Part shown: positions 24,097 to 32,071 of the stretch, in pieces
Layout of the letters: each line of letters starts with the position of its first letter
Numbering within the stretch: the first letter of the stretch is position 1
Source: an uncultured Verrucomicrobiota bacterium
GTDB taxonomy: Bacteria > Verrucomicrobiota > Verrucomicrobiia > Limisphaerales > AAA164-E04
NCBI GenBank assembly: GCA_913061285.1
Contig: CAJXVR010000026.1
Coordinates: forward strand, 1-39,238
Length of the DNA stretch: 39,238 nucleotides
Direction: 5' to 3'
Made by a program: the position numbers and the translations under genes
The notes under the pieces: model-generated
The model's database searches: none
What the model was told of the DNA's origin: nothing
Seen by the model: the letters and a program-made list of their open reading frames with translations, nothing else

Positions 24097-24723
24097 CTAG
24101 TGATCGCGGTTCGCATGTTCATGATCGCCATGTCCCCGATCGTCGTGTCCATGATCGTCGTGCTCGCGAGCGCCTCCGTGATGTTTCAGTTCAAGTTCCA
24201 GTCGATATTGGTGCAATTTGAATTCCGCAGCTTTTAGCGCAAGTTCCCGCCCCTTCAACTCAAGTTCCCGTTCCCGAAGATCTAACTCCTTTTCCCGAAG
24301 GTGAAGCTCGTGCTCGCGTATTTCCAAATGACGACTCATTGCCTCAAGTTCTTCTCGCTCTCGGCGAAGCTTGCTGCCATCCCGCCCCTGCTCCGAACGC
24401 TCTCGCATCTCCCTCTGCTCGTGCTGCTCAGCACGTTCTCGATCGCCACTTCGCTCACGCATCTCTCGTCGCTCGTTCCGCTCAGCGCGTTCTCGGTCTC
24501 CCCGCCGCTCACGCATCTCTCCTCGCTCGTGCTGCTCAGCACGTTCTTGATCTCCTCTCCGCTCACGCTGCTCAACACGCTCACGCATCTCTCTCCGTTC
24601 GTTCCGCTCAGCACGTTCTCGGTCTCCACTCCGTTCGTGTTGCTCTTGTGCCAAGACTGATTGGCTCACCGCAACAGCCATCACAAAACCTAGTATTTTC
24701 TTCATTTCGATTTTCATTCGCAT
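24097..24723 (-). CDS. Exported repeat protein: charged 18-residue repeats, coiled coil and His-rich tail
   Basis: 208 residues and not recognisable as a named family. A signal peptide (ILGFVMAVAVSQSVLAQ) is followed by three distinct zones. Residues about 30-107 hold four tandem 18-residue units of the type ERxGDRERAExxERxEMR, interrupted once by a 6-residue partial unit. Residues about 114-175 form a leucine-rich seven-residue repeat (LHLREKE LDLRERE LELKGRE LALKAAE), predicted to be one long helix. The last 30 residues are rich in His, Asp and Gly (HHGGAREHDDHGHDDRG), suggesting metal binding. It would be periplasmic or surface-associated. Three in-frame starts (24723, 24717, 24705) are possible. 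It lies immediately upstream of the desaturase and divergent from the YdcF-like gene. Confidence 0.75.
   Translation of the reverse strand: MRMKIEMKKILGFVMAVAVSQSVLAQEQHERSGDRERAERNERREMRERVEQRERRGDQERAEQHERGEMRERRGDRERAERNERREMRERSGDRERAEQHEQREMRERSEQGRDGSKLRREREELEAMSRHLEIREHELHLREKELDLRERELELKGRELALKAAEFKLHQYRLELELKHHGGAREHDDHGHDDRGHGDHEHANRDH
24403..24636. repeat. 54-bp coding minisatellite
   Basis: Four tandem units of about 54 bp (18 codons), with one extra 18-bp partial unit, lie inside the exported repeat protein gene. Units alternate between two versions (ERNERREMR and EQHERGEMR types), which suggests duplication of a two-unit block. The repeats do not break the reading frame. Confidence 0.75.
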
Positions 24724-24816
24724 GCCAGATCATAGCAGTGTTAGAAAAAACCTCTAGCAAAAGAACGCCCCTGCTGGCGGAGATCCAGCATTGCCTCTGC
24801 CTCAGAATCGTCTTAG

Positions 24817-24822
24817 AAAGGA
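24817..24822 (+). promoter_or_regulatory. Ribosome binding site of the YdcF-like gene
   Basis: AAAGGA lies eight bases before the ATG at 24831. It fixes that start and rules out a much longer open frame reaching back over the repeat gene. Confidence 0.6.
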
Positions 24823-24830
24823 AAAAGAAA

Positions 24831-25493
24831 ATGGGATTCAGCTTCAGGAGTTTAGTGAGAGAACGAACGATCTGGTTACCCAACTGGAAGGGATGGGGGC
24901 TCATCATCGGCATCACCCTGCTAGCAGCCTACGCCTCCATCAAGTTTGCCTATCCCCTGCTTGCCCCAACCCAACGCGTTACCGCCAACATCCTGATCGT
25001 CGAAGGTTGGCTTCCCGAGTATGCTCTGGAAGCAGCAATCGATGAGTTCAAGCAGCATCCGTACGAGCTCCTCCTAACTAGTGGAGGTCCCTTGTGGGAA
25101 GGGCACCACGCCTCTGGATTTCATTCGTACGCGGAACTCGCGGCCCAGGTGCTCCGTTCACTCGATTTCAAAACGAACCAACTACATGTCGCCCCAGGCC
25201 CCAAAGTATGGAAACACCGGACCTTTCAAAGCGCCCTGGCAACAAGCCAGTACCTTGCCGCATCTAAAATCGAAGTCACCGGAATCAATGTCATGACACT
25301 GGGACCCCACGGACGACGGACAAAGATCATTTACGATCGAGTCTTCGAATCTCAATGCCCAGTCGGCATTATCGCCCACCCGTCTTCAGAGTATGATAAG
25401 GACCGTTGGGGGCGAACCAGCGAAGGAACGAAACATATCCTGACTGAAACAATGGCCGCGACCTACGAGTGGATTTTTCGTTCCGGGCGTTAG
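24831..25493 (+). CDS. YdcF/DUF218-like membrane-anchored protein
   Basis: 220 residues. One transmembrane segment near the N-terminus (LIIGITLLAAYASIKFAYPL) is followed by a soluble DUF218-like domain beginning ANILIVEGWLPEYALEAA, then YELLLTSGGPL (the strand-glycine motif at the family's active-site edge) and later MTLGPHGRRTKIIYDRVF. DUF218 proteins (YdcF, SanA, ElyC) bind a nucleotide-like ligand or act in envelope biogenesis; the exact role is unknown. The family's usual glutamate-rich second motif is not obvious here. The start is set by a good ribosome site. It lies beside a tRNA gene on the opposite strand and shares a 107-base divergent intergenic region with the repeat protein. Confidence 0.75.
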   Translation: MGFSFRSLVRERTIWLPNWKGWGLIIGITLLAAYASIKFAYPLLAPTQRVTANILIVEGWLPEYALEAAIDEFKQHPYELLLTSGGPLWEGHHASGFHSYAELAAQVLRSLDFKTNQLHVAPGPKVWKHRTFQSALATSQYLAASKIEVTGINVMTLGPHGRRTKIIYDRVFESQCPVGIIAHPSSEYDKDRWGRTSEGTKHILTETMAATYEWIFRSGR

Positions 25494-25537
25494 GGAGACC
25501 GAGATTAGGGAGATCTACCTCGTTATTGAAAAAAGAT

Positions 25538-25614
25538 TGGTGGGCCCAGTAGGACTTGAACCTACGACCAAACGATTATGAGTCGCTTGCTCTAACCAAC
25601 TGAGCTATGGGCCC
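25538..25614 (-). tRNA. tRNA with CAU anticodon, probably tRNA-Ile2 (lysidine-modified)
   Basis: A full cloverleaf of 77 nucleotides with an encoded CCA end. The acceptor stem GGGCCCA pairs with TGGGCCC, the D arm is AGCTCAGTTGGTTAGAGCA, the anticodon loop is CTCATAA (anticodon CAT), and the T loop is GTTCAAG. The anticodon stem AGCGA/TCGTT and following TTGGTCG resemble E. coli ileX (tRNA-Ile2) rather than elongator tRNA-Met, which has ATCAC/TGAT in that place. If so, C34 is converted to lysidine by TilS to read AUA. Initiator tRNA is excluded by a fully paired first acceptor position. Confidence 0.9.
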
Positions 25615-25989
25615 TTAAGCAAGATTTCGCCGCTCGGCGATGCCTTGACGCCGAGGAGTCTGCCAAAAAGCCTCCTCCGGGCAAGGGAAATTACACCAAT
25701 CTGGACGACTTCTCTGATCCAAAGGAAGCCAGGCATCCATCGCAGGCTCATTTTCAAGGCATCCCCTCACGCCCAACAAACTGGAGAGCGCATTCTCAGT
25801 GGTTCGACGCAACAAGGGACGAGTGAAACGTTTCATCGGCCAAGGGCATTCCCACAACTGCCCCCTTTCAATGGCTTCTGCCGGAACGAGTTCCAAATCA
25901 AATCGCAAACCGCAGTCTACCAGGGGATTGGCAATGATTCTGATTATCAGCCAGGAGAAGCCCAGTCGGGGAATGGAACGGCCAGTCAA
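25615..25989 (-). CDS. Small hypothetical protein next to the tRNA
   Basis: About 124 residues of unknown function. The reading frame has a natural-looking composition (GLRFDLELVPAEAIERGQ, WECPWPMKRFTRPLLRRT, SRPDWCNFPCPEEAFW) and no matches I recognise. A TTG at 25989 has AGGA seven bases upstream and is preferred; the frame stays open to a TTG at 26106, but those extra residues look non-coding. The stop lies directly against the tRNA 5' end, so tRNA and gene may share a transcript. If it is not real, 25615-26139 contains no other supported gene. The opposite-strand frames here look like shadows. Confidence 0.45.
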   Translation of the reverse strand: MTGRSIPRLGFSWLIIRIIANPLVDCGLRFDLELVPAEAIERGQLWECPWPMKRFTRPLLRRTTENALSSLLGVRGCLENEPAMDAWLPLDQRSRPDWCNFPCPEEAFWQTPRRQGIAERRNLA

Positions 25990-26139
25990 CGGCACTTCCT
26001 GAACGATCTTTGATTCAGATCGAAAAAAACTCAAGAACCTGTAACACTCCCCGCCTCCCCTGTGAATATGATGTTGTAATAACGAGAATCCGCTACAACG
26101 CAGCAAAGTCTCGCGGACGTGGCAGAATCGAAAAACCCA

Positions 26140-27075
26140 ATGATGACAAGCATTTCAAAGATCCTCGGAATCACGACCCTCGTGTTTCTCCTGCCGGCGG
26201 CCAATGCTGGCCCCCTTGATCAACTCAACATCGCTTCCGACACCAAATGGCTCGTTCATTTAGACTTTGAGAGTTTCCGAGGCACGCAAGTCGGCGATTT
26301 CGTCAATCAAAGCATCCTTGGCCCCCATCGCGACAAGATTAGAAACGATTTTAAGAATGATTTCGATTTTGATCTCGACTGGGACAAGATCAAATCAATC
26401 ACCGCGTTCGGTAGCAATTATCAAATCAAGCCTGAGCAGGCAGGACTAATGATGATCAGAACCGAACCCCAATTGCAGACCGATTTTCATCAACTGCTCG
26501 AGTCAAAGGTCGATTCAGGATTCGGGCCGCTAAAGATTCAGGCAATTAAATCCGAGCTCAACCACCTCTACGCGATTGCAGGAGAACTCTACATCGCCGT
26601 CGAACCCAACGGAGTCTTTCTTGTTGGGAAATCTCGAAAACAAGTCGAAACGGCGAAAAACTCACTCAGCACGAGCGGTATCCCCATAGCCGAAGCGGAA
26701 GCCTTCGCCCAATACCCCAGCCTCCCAAACACCATGATCTTCATGGCTGTCGCCGATGCTTTCGGGGATTTCGAAGGCATTCCTGCTCAAGCTCGTGTCC
26801 TGCAGCTCTCGAAAGGCGGGCGACTGGCACTTTGTGAGACTGATGAAAACATCATGTTACAGCTAGAACTCAAGACCAAGGACAAGAAGACGAGCCGACA
26901 GATCCATTCCGTTGTGCAGGGCATGGTCACCCTGGCGATGCTTGGATCCGACGATGAACGTTTGATAGAATTAGCAGAAGCAATCCACGTCTCCAGCGGC
27001 GAAGCAATCGTGACCATGAAACTCGAGCTAGCGATCGATCGAGCTCTCGGTACGTTAAAGCGCTTCACGAAGTAG
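26140..27075 (+). CDS. Secreted protein of unknown function upstream of an ECF sigma factor
   Basis: 311 residues. The signal peptide (ISKILGITTLVFLLPAANAG) is followed by a mixed alpha/beta protein without membrane segments. Visible pieces include TKWLVHLDFESFRGTQVGDF, IKSITAFGSNYQ, LYIAVEPNGVFLVGKSRKQV and IFMAVADAFGDFE. I do not recognise a family. It ends 21 bases before the ECF sigma gene and probably shares its transcript. An extracytoplasmic protein beside a sigma/anti-sigma pair could be a sensor or a regulated target, by inference. The ATG at 26140 (or 26143) is preferred over a GTG at 26119, which would lengthen the signal peptide n-region. Confidence 0.75.
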   Translation: MMTSISKILGITTLVFLLPAANAGPLDQLNIASDTKWLVHLDFESFRGTQVGDFVNQSILGPHRDKIRNDFKNDFDFDLDWDKIKSITAFGSNYQIKPEQAGLMMIRTEPQLQTDFHQLLESKVDSGFGPLKIQAIKSELNHLYAIAGELYIAVEPNGVFLVGKSRKQVETAKNSLSTSGIPIAEAEAFAQYPSLPNTMIFMAVADAFGDFEGIPAQARVLQLSKGGRLALCETDENIMLQLELKTKDKKTSRQIHSVVQGMVTLAMLGSDDERLIELAEAIHVSSGEAIVTMKLELAIDRALGTLKRFTK

Positions 27076-27096
27076 GCGAGAGGCATCCTAGACCTA

Positions 27097-27672
27097 ATGC
27101 TTGAAGCACCGTCAGTGGATACGGAACATCAAGAGATGAGTGCCGAAGACTTGGCACTCCAATGCCAAGACGGCTGCCTGGAGTCTTTCGAGTCCCTCGT
27201 GGCGCTCTTCGAACAGCGAATTGTCAACTTTCTTAATAAGATGGTTCGCAGTCGCCAGGATGCCGAAGATCTAGCGCAAGATACCTTTGTCAAAGCTTAC
27301 AAAAACATTCACCGCTTTGATCCGAAGTACAAATTTACGACCTGGCTTTTTACCATTGCGAAGCGAACGGCAATGAATCACTATCGCGCAGCGAAATCAA
27401 CCGTTGAACTCACACCTGAAAAGGAAATCGACGAGCGGGATCCATCGGTAGAGCTAGAAGAAAAAGATCAAGCTGAAGGCCTTTGGGAAAAGGCTAAACG
27501 ACTCTTGAAACCCAATCAATATGACGCCCTTTGGCTTCGATACGGAGAGGGATTCACCATTGGAGAAACAGCCAAAGTCATGGAGACAAACGAGTTGAGA
27601 GTCCGTGTCTTACTGCACCGAGCACGAAATAAGATGGCACAACACTTAACAAGCCAGGCCGAGAGCCAGTAA
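27097..27672 (+). CDS. ECF-type RNA polymerase sigma factor
   Basis: 191 residues of a group IV sigma factor that directs RNA polymerase to a stress regulon. Region 2 is visible at about residues 38-100 (FESLVALFEQRIVNFLNKMV, DAEDLAQDTFVKAYKNI, FTTWLFTIAKRTAMNHYR). Region 4 is at about 130-185 (LKPNQYDALWLRYGEGFTI, then the helix-turn-helix IGETAKVM followed by LRVRVLLHRARNKM). Region 3 is absent, as expected. A downstream ATG (27136) is also possible. The following gene, 41 bases on, has the layout of an anti-sigma factor, and two ABC transporter pairs follow, so this factor probably controls its own operon. Confidence 0.95.
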   Translation: MLEAPSVDTEHQEMSAEDLALQCQDGCLESFESLVALFEQRIVNFLNKMVRSRQDAEDLAQDTFVKAYKNIHRFDPKYKFTTWLFTIAKRTAMNHYRAAKSTVELTPEKEIDERDPSVELEEKDQAEGLWEKAKRLLKPNQYDALWLRYGEGFTIGETAKVMETNELRVRVLLHRARNKMAQHLTSQAESQ

Positions 27673-27713
27673 GGGCATGAATCATAGCAAACGATGAGAG
27701 GCAATGGACTGAT

Positions 27714-28286
27714 ATGATAAGCTGCTGGTTAACACGGAGAGACATCGATCGTTGCATGGACGACGGCACCACCGTGTCGCACAAAGTCCAGCAGCATCTA
27801 CAAGGCTGCGGTGCCTGCGAGCATCACTATCAGCTTCAACAGCGACTGATTAGCCAACTTTCCCAACAAGCGCCTCAAGACTGTTTTGAGCCCTCCCCGT
27901 TCTTACGAGGAAAAATTGTCGCCGCCGTTCGGCAAGCGGCCGAAGGCGGGCCTCAGACTGCCTCTGCTCCTCGTATTTCTTGGATGGGAGGACTCGCGTT
28001 TAGCTCTGTTGCGGCGCTTGCAATCGCCTTCGGAGTAATGATGAACCAGCCTGAACCTACCCCTCCATCGGCAGAACTCCTCACTCGAGTGATCCAGCTC
28101 TCGGGAGATCAGGTATTGGAAGAAGCGACGGGACAAGATTTTGAAGCCTGGAGCCTTTCTCTGAACCAGCCCCTCGAGACAGAGCTTCAGCTTGTCATGA
28201 ATGATGCCCGTTCTGCTATTGATTCGCTAGCAGCCAGCTTTATTCCGGAGAGTTTTCTCGCCGCCAATACCAGCTTGACACAATAA
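27714..28286 (+). CDS. Zinc-finger anti-sigma-factor-like membrane protein
   Basis: 190 residues. The N-terminal cytoplasmic part has a zf-HC2-type ligand set, HLQGCGACEHH (His near residue 28, then C-x2-C), which in anti-sigma factors chelates zinc and clasps the sigma factor. One transmembrane helix follows at about residues 90-110 (GGLAFSSVAALAIAFGVMM). About 80 periplasmic residues remain (EEATGQDFEAWSLSLNQPLE). It lies directly after the ECF sigma gene, the normal place for its cognate inhibitor. The periplasmic part is the likely signal input. Sequence identity to a named anti-sigma family is low, so the role is inferred from layout and motif. Confidence 0.75.
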   Translation: MISCWLTRRDIDRCMDDGTTVSHKVQQHLQGCGACEHHYQLQQRLISQLSQQAPQDCFEPSPFLRGKIVAAVRQAAEGGPQTASAPRISWMGGLAFSSVAALAIAFGVMMNQPEPTPPSAELLTRVIQLSGDQVLEEATGQDFEAWSLSLNQPLETELQLVMNDARSAIDSLAASFIPESFLAANTSLTQ

Positions 28287-28307
28287 GGGAATTCATCAGG
28301 GGGCAAT

Positions 28308-29237
28308 ATGAGTGAATCGGTCATCGAAACGAGGGATTTCTCAAAGTCCTTCGGCAGTCAAGAAGCCTTGAAAAAGGTCTCGGTTCAAGTTCCCCCAGGC
28401 GCCATTGGACTTCTCGGTCCCAACGGAGCAGGTAAGAGCACTTTCATGAAGTGTCTCCTCCAATTGATTCCGGCAAGCAGTGGAACAGCCTCCATTCTAG
28501 GCAAGGACGTCGGCAAGGAAGGAGCTGAACTTCGTAAACGAGTGGGCTACAATCCGGAACAGGATTGTCATATTCCCGGAATGGTAGGCTGCGAGTATGT
28601 CACCTATTGTGCTCAACTTTGTGGCCTTCCCTTCCAAGCGGCCCGCCAACGGGCGCATGAAATGTTAGATTTTGTAGGAATGGGACAAGAGCGCTACCGG
28701 AAAATCGACACCTACTCAACCGGAATGAAGCAGCGCCTCAAGCTGGCTCAGTCAATCGTACACGATCCCGAGATTGTTTTTTTAGATGAACCCACCAATG
28801 GGCTAGACCCAAAAGGCCAAGCGCAGATTTTAGATCTCATTTCGAGTTTGTGGACCGTGCACGGAATCTCAGTCGTCCTTTCCTCCCATCTCTTGCACGA
28901 CGTTGATCGGATCTGCGAACAAATTATCATTATCGCGCAGGGGAAGGTTCTCGTACACGACACGCTCGAGAATCTGAAATCAAAACGCAAGGGAGCGGCT
29001 GAAATCGTGGTCGCATCGCGCATGGACGATGTTCACCGAGCATTCAAGCTAAAATCCTGGCATTCCGAATTACTCCCAAACGGGCACATCAAGGTTGAGC
29101 ACGGATCTCAAGATCTCAACCCCATTATCGACCTGATGGCTGAGATCCAGGTCCCCCCCCTTGAAATCATCCCGAGCCCAAACGCCTTAGAAGAACTCTT
29201 CGTTCAAGCCCTAGAGACCGCTAATGAGCCTACATGA
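28308..29237 (+). CDS. ABC transporter ATP-binding protein (pair 1)
   Basis: 309 residues of an ABC-2 export-type ATPase, energising the permease coded next. Walker A is GPNGAGKST (about 35-43), the signature is YSTGMKQRLKLAQ (about 132-144), Walker B with the catalytic glutamate is IVFLDEPTNGLDP, and the switch histidine region is VLSSHLLHDVDRI. A CcmA/NosF-like C-terminal extension follows. It has a good G-rich ribosome site and overlaps the permease start by 14 bases, so the proteins are translated together. Its substrate is unknown. The neighbouring sigma and anti-sigma genes suggest stress-induced export or envelope protection. Confidence 0.95.
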   Translation: MSESVIETRDFSKSFGSQEALKKVSVQVPPGAIGLLGPNGAGKSTFMKCLLQLIPASSGTASILGKDVGKEGAELRKRVGYNPEQDCHIPGMVGCEYVTYCAQLCGLPFQAARQRAHEMLDFVGMGQERYRKIDTYSTGMKQRLKLAQSIVHDPEIVFLDEPTNGLDPKGQAQILDLISSLWTVHGISVVLSSHLLHDVDRICEQIIIIAQGKVLVHDTLENLKSKRKGAAEIVVASRMDDVHRAFKLKSWHSELLPNGHIKVEHGSQDLNPIIDLMAEIQVPPLEIIPSPNALEELFVQALETANEPT

Positions 29238-30219
29238 CGTCACCTACCAGCACTGGGAAGGGCAACACAAAGGGATCTGGCATCGTCGCTGGGTCATAGC
29301 CGCCAACGGGCTGCGTTCTTGCCTCGACAACAAATGGGCTCGCAATCTCATTCTCTTGTCGTGGATATTGGGCCTTATCCAGATAGCCATTCTTTTTATC
29401 GTCGGCCAGTTGCTCGTCGAGGACAGCGTCGTCTTCACACTGGTCGCCCAATTCGACCCGCAGGTTCGACTGATCGTCAACGGTCTCGTCAGCTGGCTGA
29501 TCGATCATCCTGAAATCTCAGTCAGAACCACCTATAACATCTTTTTCTACTTTTTCGCGACCAACCTTCGCTTTCTCGCGATGGCCTCGATCGTACTTGT
29601 GATTCCCCATCTTATCACTCGTGATCTGTCGAGCCGGGCGATCATAATCTATTCCTCCAAAGCGGTAAGTCGATCCGACTATTTCCTCGGTAAATTCGGA
29701 ACGGTATTCGCGTTGCTCTCACTCGTCTGGCTAGGACCGCTGGTGACGGCGTGGTTTGCAGGAAATTTTCTTTCCTCAAATTGGCAATTCTTCTGGCACT
29801 CGAAGACAGCGCTCTTCAATACCCTCGCCTACACGCTCACCGCCATGACCGTACTGAGCATCCTGGCGCTCGGGATTTCATCCCTCTCAACCAAACCACG
29901 GGCTGCCACCAGTTATTGGATTATCCTCTGGTTCGTTGGCAATGCAGTCCGCGGCATTGGAGAACACACCAAACCCTGGCTTCAGCATGTCAGTATTTCA
30001 TATGATTTCGATCAAATTGCTCTGTCGATCTTCAACCTGGCAGAGGAACTTCAAGTTGCCCAAGAGGCGATTCCGTTGCTCGGAGTCATGTTTCGAGAAA
30101 TGCGCAACAATCCCTTTGGCTGGTTCGAAGCCAAAGATCTCACCGGCACAGTCACGGCGCTCGCCATTCTGGTCGTTGCTTCCATCGTCATCATGAAACA
30201 AAGGGTCAAGCCAGAATGA
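29224..30219 (+). CDS. ABC-2 type permease (pair 1)
   Basis: 331 residues with about six transmembrane helices (LILLSWILGLIQIAILFIVG, FLAMASIVLVIPHLI, FALLSLVWLGPLVTAWFAG, YTLTAMTVLSILALGISSL, YWIILWFVGNAVRGIG, TVTALAILVVASIVIM). The N-terminus contains a YQHWEGQ segment typical of a family of ABC-2 permeases found beside such ATPases. The cytoplasmic loop holds LITRDLSSRAIIIYSSK, the coupling region of NosY-like permeases. It starts inside the ATPase gene (14-base overlap) and its stop overlaps the second ATPase by four bases (ATGA). It would form the membrane channel of a transporter with the preceding ATPase. Confidence 0.9.
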   Translation: MSLHDVTYQHWEGQHKGIWHRRWVIAANGLRSCLDNKWARNLILLSWILGLIQIAILFIVGQLLVEDSVVFTLVAQFDPQVRLIVNGLVSWLIDHPEISVRTTYNIFFYFFATNLRFLAMASIVLVIPHLITRDLSSRAIIIYSSKAVSRSDYFLGKFGTVFALLSLVWLGPLVTAWFAGNFLSSNWQFFWHSKTALFNTLAYTLTAMTVLSILALGISSLSTKPRAATSYWIILWFVGNAVRGIGEHTKPWLQHVSISYDFDQIALSIFNLAEELQVAQEAIPLLGVMFREMRNNPFGWFEAKDLTGTVTALAILVVASIVIMKQRVKPE

Positions 30220-31142
30220 GCACCATCGTTCAAGCCGAAGAGTTGAGCCGTTGGTATGGAATCGTCATGGGGCTCAATCATGTGGACTTCTCGGTCCCCG
30301 AAGGCATCACGGGCTTTGTTGGCCCCAATGGCGCCGGAAAGAGTACGCTAATCCAAATTATCACCGGACAGCTAAAGCCGAGTTCCGGAACATTGACCGT
30401 CTTCGGGGAAGAACCGTATAACAACCCCAAAATCCTCGGACGAATCGGCTATTGCCCGGAAAGAGAATCTGTCCATACGGAGCTCCGCCCGATGGATTGG
30501 CTTCGGGGACTCGCATTGCTTTCAGGGATCCCCTCAAATGAAATTAACGATCGATGTGAGCATTTGCTCGATCTCGTCAAACTCCCCCGAGTCCACTGGA
30601 AAAAGCGGCTCGGACAATATTCCAAGGGCATGCGACAACGAGTCAAACTCGCCCAAGCGCTCCTTGCAGAGCCTGATCTTCTCGTACTCGATGAACCGAT
30701 GAACGGACTCGACCCAATGGGAAGACAAGAAGTGTCCCAAATTCTAACGGAACTCGCTGCAGGTGGGGTGAATATTATTATCTCCAGCCACATTCTCGCC
30801 GAATTGGAATCCCTTTGTAAAAGCGTGATCATTGTTAGTTGGGGGCGCGTGCTTGCATCGGGCGAACAGAAATCCATTCGTTCCGAATTACAGGATTGGT
30901 CCGAAGAAATCGACATCCGTTGCGATCAACCAATCAAACTCGTCCGCACACTTTTTGACCGCGAACTCCTCAATGGCTTTGATATCGACGAGGAAGCCTC
31001 ATCCGTCAACCTTCGCATTCGCAACCCTGAGGACTTCTACAATCAATTCACAGGTCTTGTTAAATCGAGCGGGATTACCCTCTGGGAAATGAGAAGTAAG
31101 AGTCGCTCCTTGCGAAACATCTTCGACCAGATGACTCAATAG
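30216..31142 (+). CDS. ABC transporter ATP-binding protein (pair 2)
   Basis: 308 residues. Walker A GPNGAGKST (about 37-45), signature QYSKGMRQRVKLAQ, Walker B LLVLDEPMNGLDP with the catalytic glutamate, and the switch histidine in ISSHILAELESLC. It is a paralogue of the first ATPase and should energise the next permease, or form a heterodimer with the first. Its start overlaps the previous permease stop (ATGA), and it ends 27 bases before permease 2. The four genes are arranged ATPase-permease-ATPase-permease, so a single heteromeric ABC-2 exporter or two related exporters are both possible. Confidence 0.95.
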   Translation: MSTIVQAEELSRWYGIVMGLNHVDFSVPEGITGFVGPNGAGKSTLIQIITGQLKPSSGTLTVFGEEPYNNPKILGRIGYCPERESVHTELRPMDWLRGLALLSGIPSNEINDRCEHLLDLVKLPRVHWKKRLGQYSKGMRQRVKLAQALLAEPDLLVLDEPMNGLDPMGRQEVSQILTELAAGGVNIIISSHILAELESLCKSVIIVSWGRVLASGEQKSIRSELQDWSEEIDIRCDQPIKLVRTLFDRELLNGFDIDEEASSVNLRIRNPEDFYNQFTGLVKSSGITLWEMRSKSRSLRNIFDQMTQ

Positions 31143-31169
31143 ATCGATTCGTCACAAGAAATACCACTC

Positions 31170-31943
31170 ATGAGCACCCAAATCCCCAGTTTTTTTGCGG
31201 CGACACGAGGCCTCTGGACGCTCACCTGGCGATCTAAACTGACCTGGAAACGGGTCATCCCGGTACTAGCCAGCATGGTCTCGATCCCGATATTCACGGT
31301 ATGCGTGATTAATCCGGGCCAGATCGATGGTTTCAATCGAATCGTCATCGATCTCTACTTTTTCGTGGTCGTTCCGATTTCATGCCTCATCAATTTCGGA
31401 TCCATGATCCGAGATGAGTTACAAGATGACACCATTACCTTTCTGATCACCAGGCCGGTGAACCGAGCAAAGGTCTACCTACTGAAGTATGTCACCCTCA
31501 CCCTCTGGGTACAAATCATTCTATTTGGAAACGGTATCGGCTTCTGGGCGGCAGGAATCTATCTCGATATGCCCCATATCTCTACCTTGGCACCACTTAT
31601 TATCATCACCCAAGCCTTGGCCGTTGTCGCTTTCGGTGCCCTCTCTTCCCTGCTTGGAATGTTAACCCAGAAATACATCATTGCGGGTGTCGTCTACGGA
31701 TTCATCGTCGAATTCGGGATCGGACAAATACCAACAAACATCAACGTGCTCTCGATCAGCCGGCATCTCAAGACGCTGCTGGCCCGCAACACCGAATTGA
31801 TGAGTATGTATGACTGGCCGGCAACCGGAGGCAGCTTTTCGTTGGGGATGGTTGTCGGTGCGACAATCCTATTCTTGACTGCTGGCGCCCTCCTCTTCAA
31901 TTTCCGGGAGTATCATCACACGGAAGACATGCAAAAGTCTTAG
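31170..31943 (+). CDS. ABC-2 type permease (pair 2)
   Basis: 257 residues with about six transmembrane helices (VIPVLASMVSIPIFTVCVI, YFFVVVPISCLINFGSMI, LTLWVQIILFGNGIGFWAAG, IIITQALAVVAFGALSSLLG, IIAGVVYGFIVEFGIGQI, LGMVVGATILFLTAGALLF). The cytoplasmic loop IRDELQDDTITFLITRPVNR is typical of ABC-2 permeases of the NosY/CcmB-like type. It is the last gene of the sigma/anti-sigma/ABC operon. After its stop, ACCGGG (31986-31991) and CCCGGT (32011-32016) form a weak hairpin with a 19-base loop, a possible terminator without a clear T-run. Confidence 0.9.
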   Translation: MSTQIPSFFAATRGLWTLTWRSKLTWKRVIPVLASMVSIPIFTVCVINPGQIDGFNRIVIDLYFFVVVPISCLINFGSMIRDELQDDTITFLITRPVNRAKVYLLKYVTLTLWVQIILFGNGIGFWAAGIYLDMPHISTLAPLIIITQALAVVAFGALSSLLGMLTQKYIIAGVVYGFIVEFGIGQIPTNINVLSISRHLKTLLARNTELMSMYDWPATGGSFSLGMVVGATILFLTAGALLFNFREYHHTEDMQKS

Positions 31944-32071
31944 TCTGCCTTGCGAGTCAAAGCAGTTCAACAAACCCAAACTAGCACCGGGCCAGCCAAG
32001 TCGAACGATCCCCGGTAAGTCTTCCTAAAACGAAGAACAAGGGCCCTGGTTCATGGGGATTTGGGATTGTC

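Noticed and set aside
24403-24636. CRISPR-like array
   Set aside because: Repeats are contiguous, in frame and protein-coding; there are no unique spacers.
24339-24830. A 164-residue N-terminal extension of the YdcF-like gene
   Set aside because: It is antisense to the repeat protein, a by-product of the repeat composition, and a good ribosome site marks ATG 24831.
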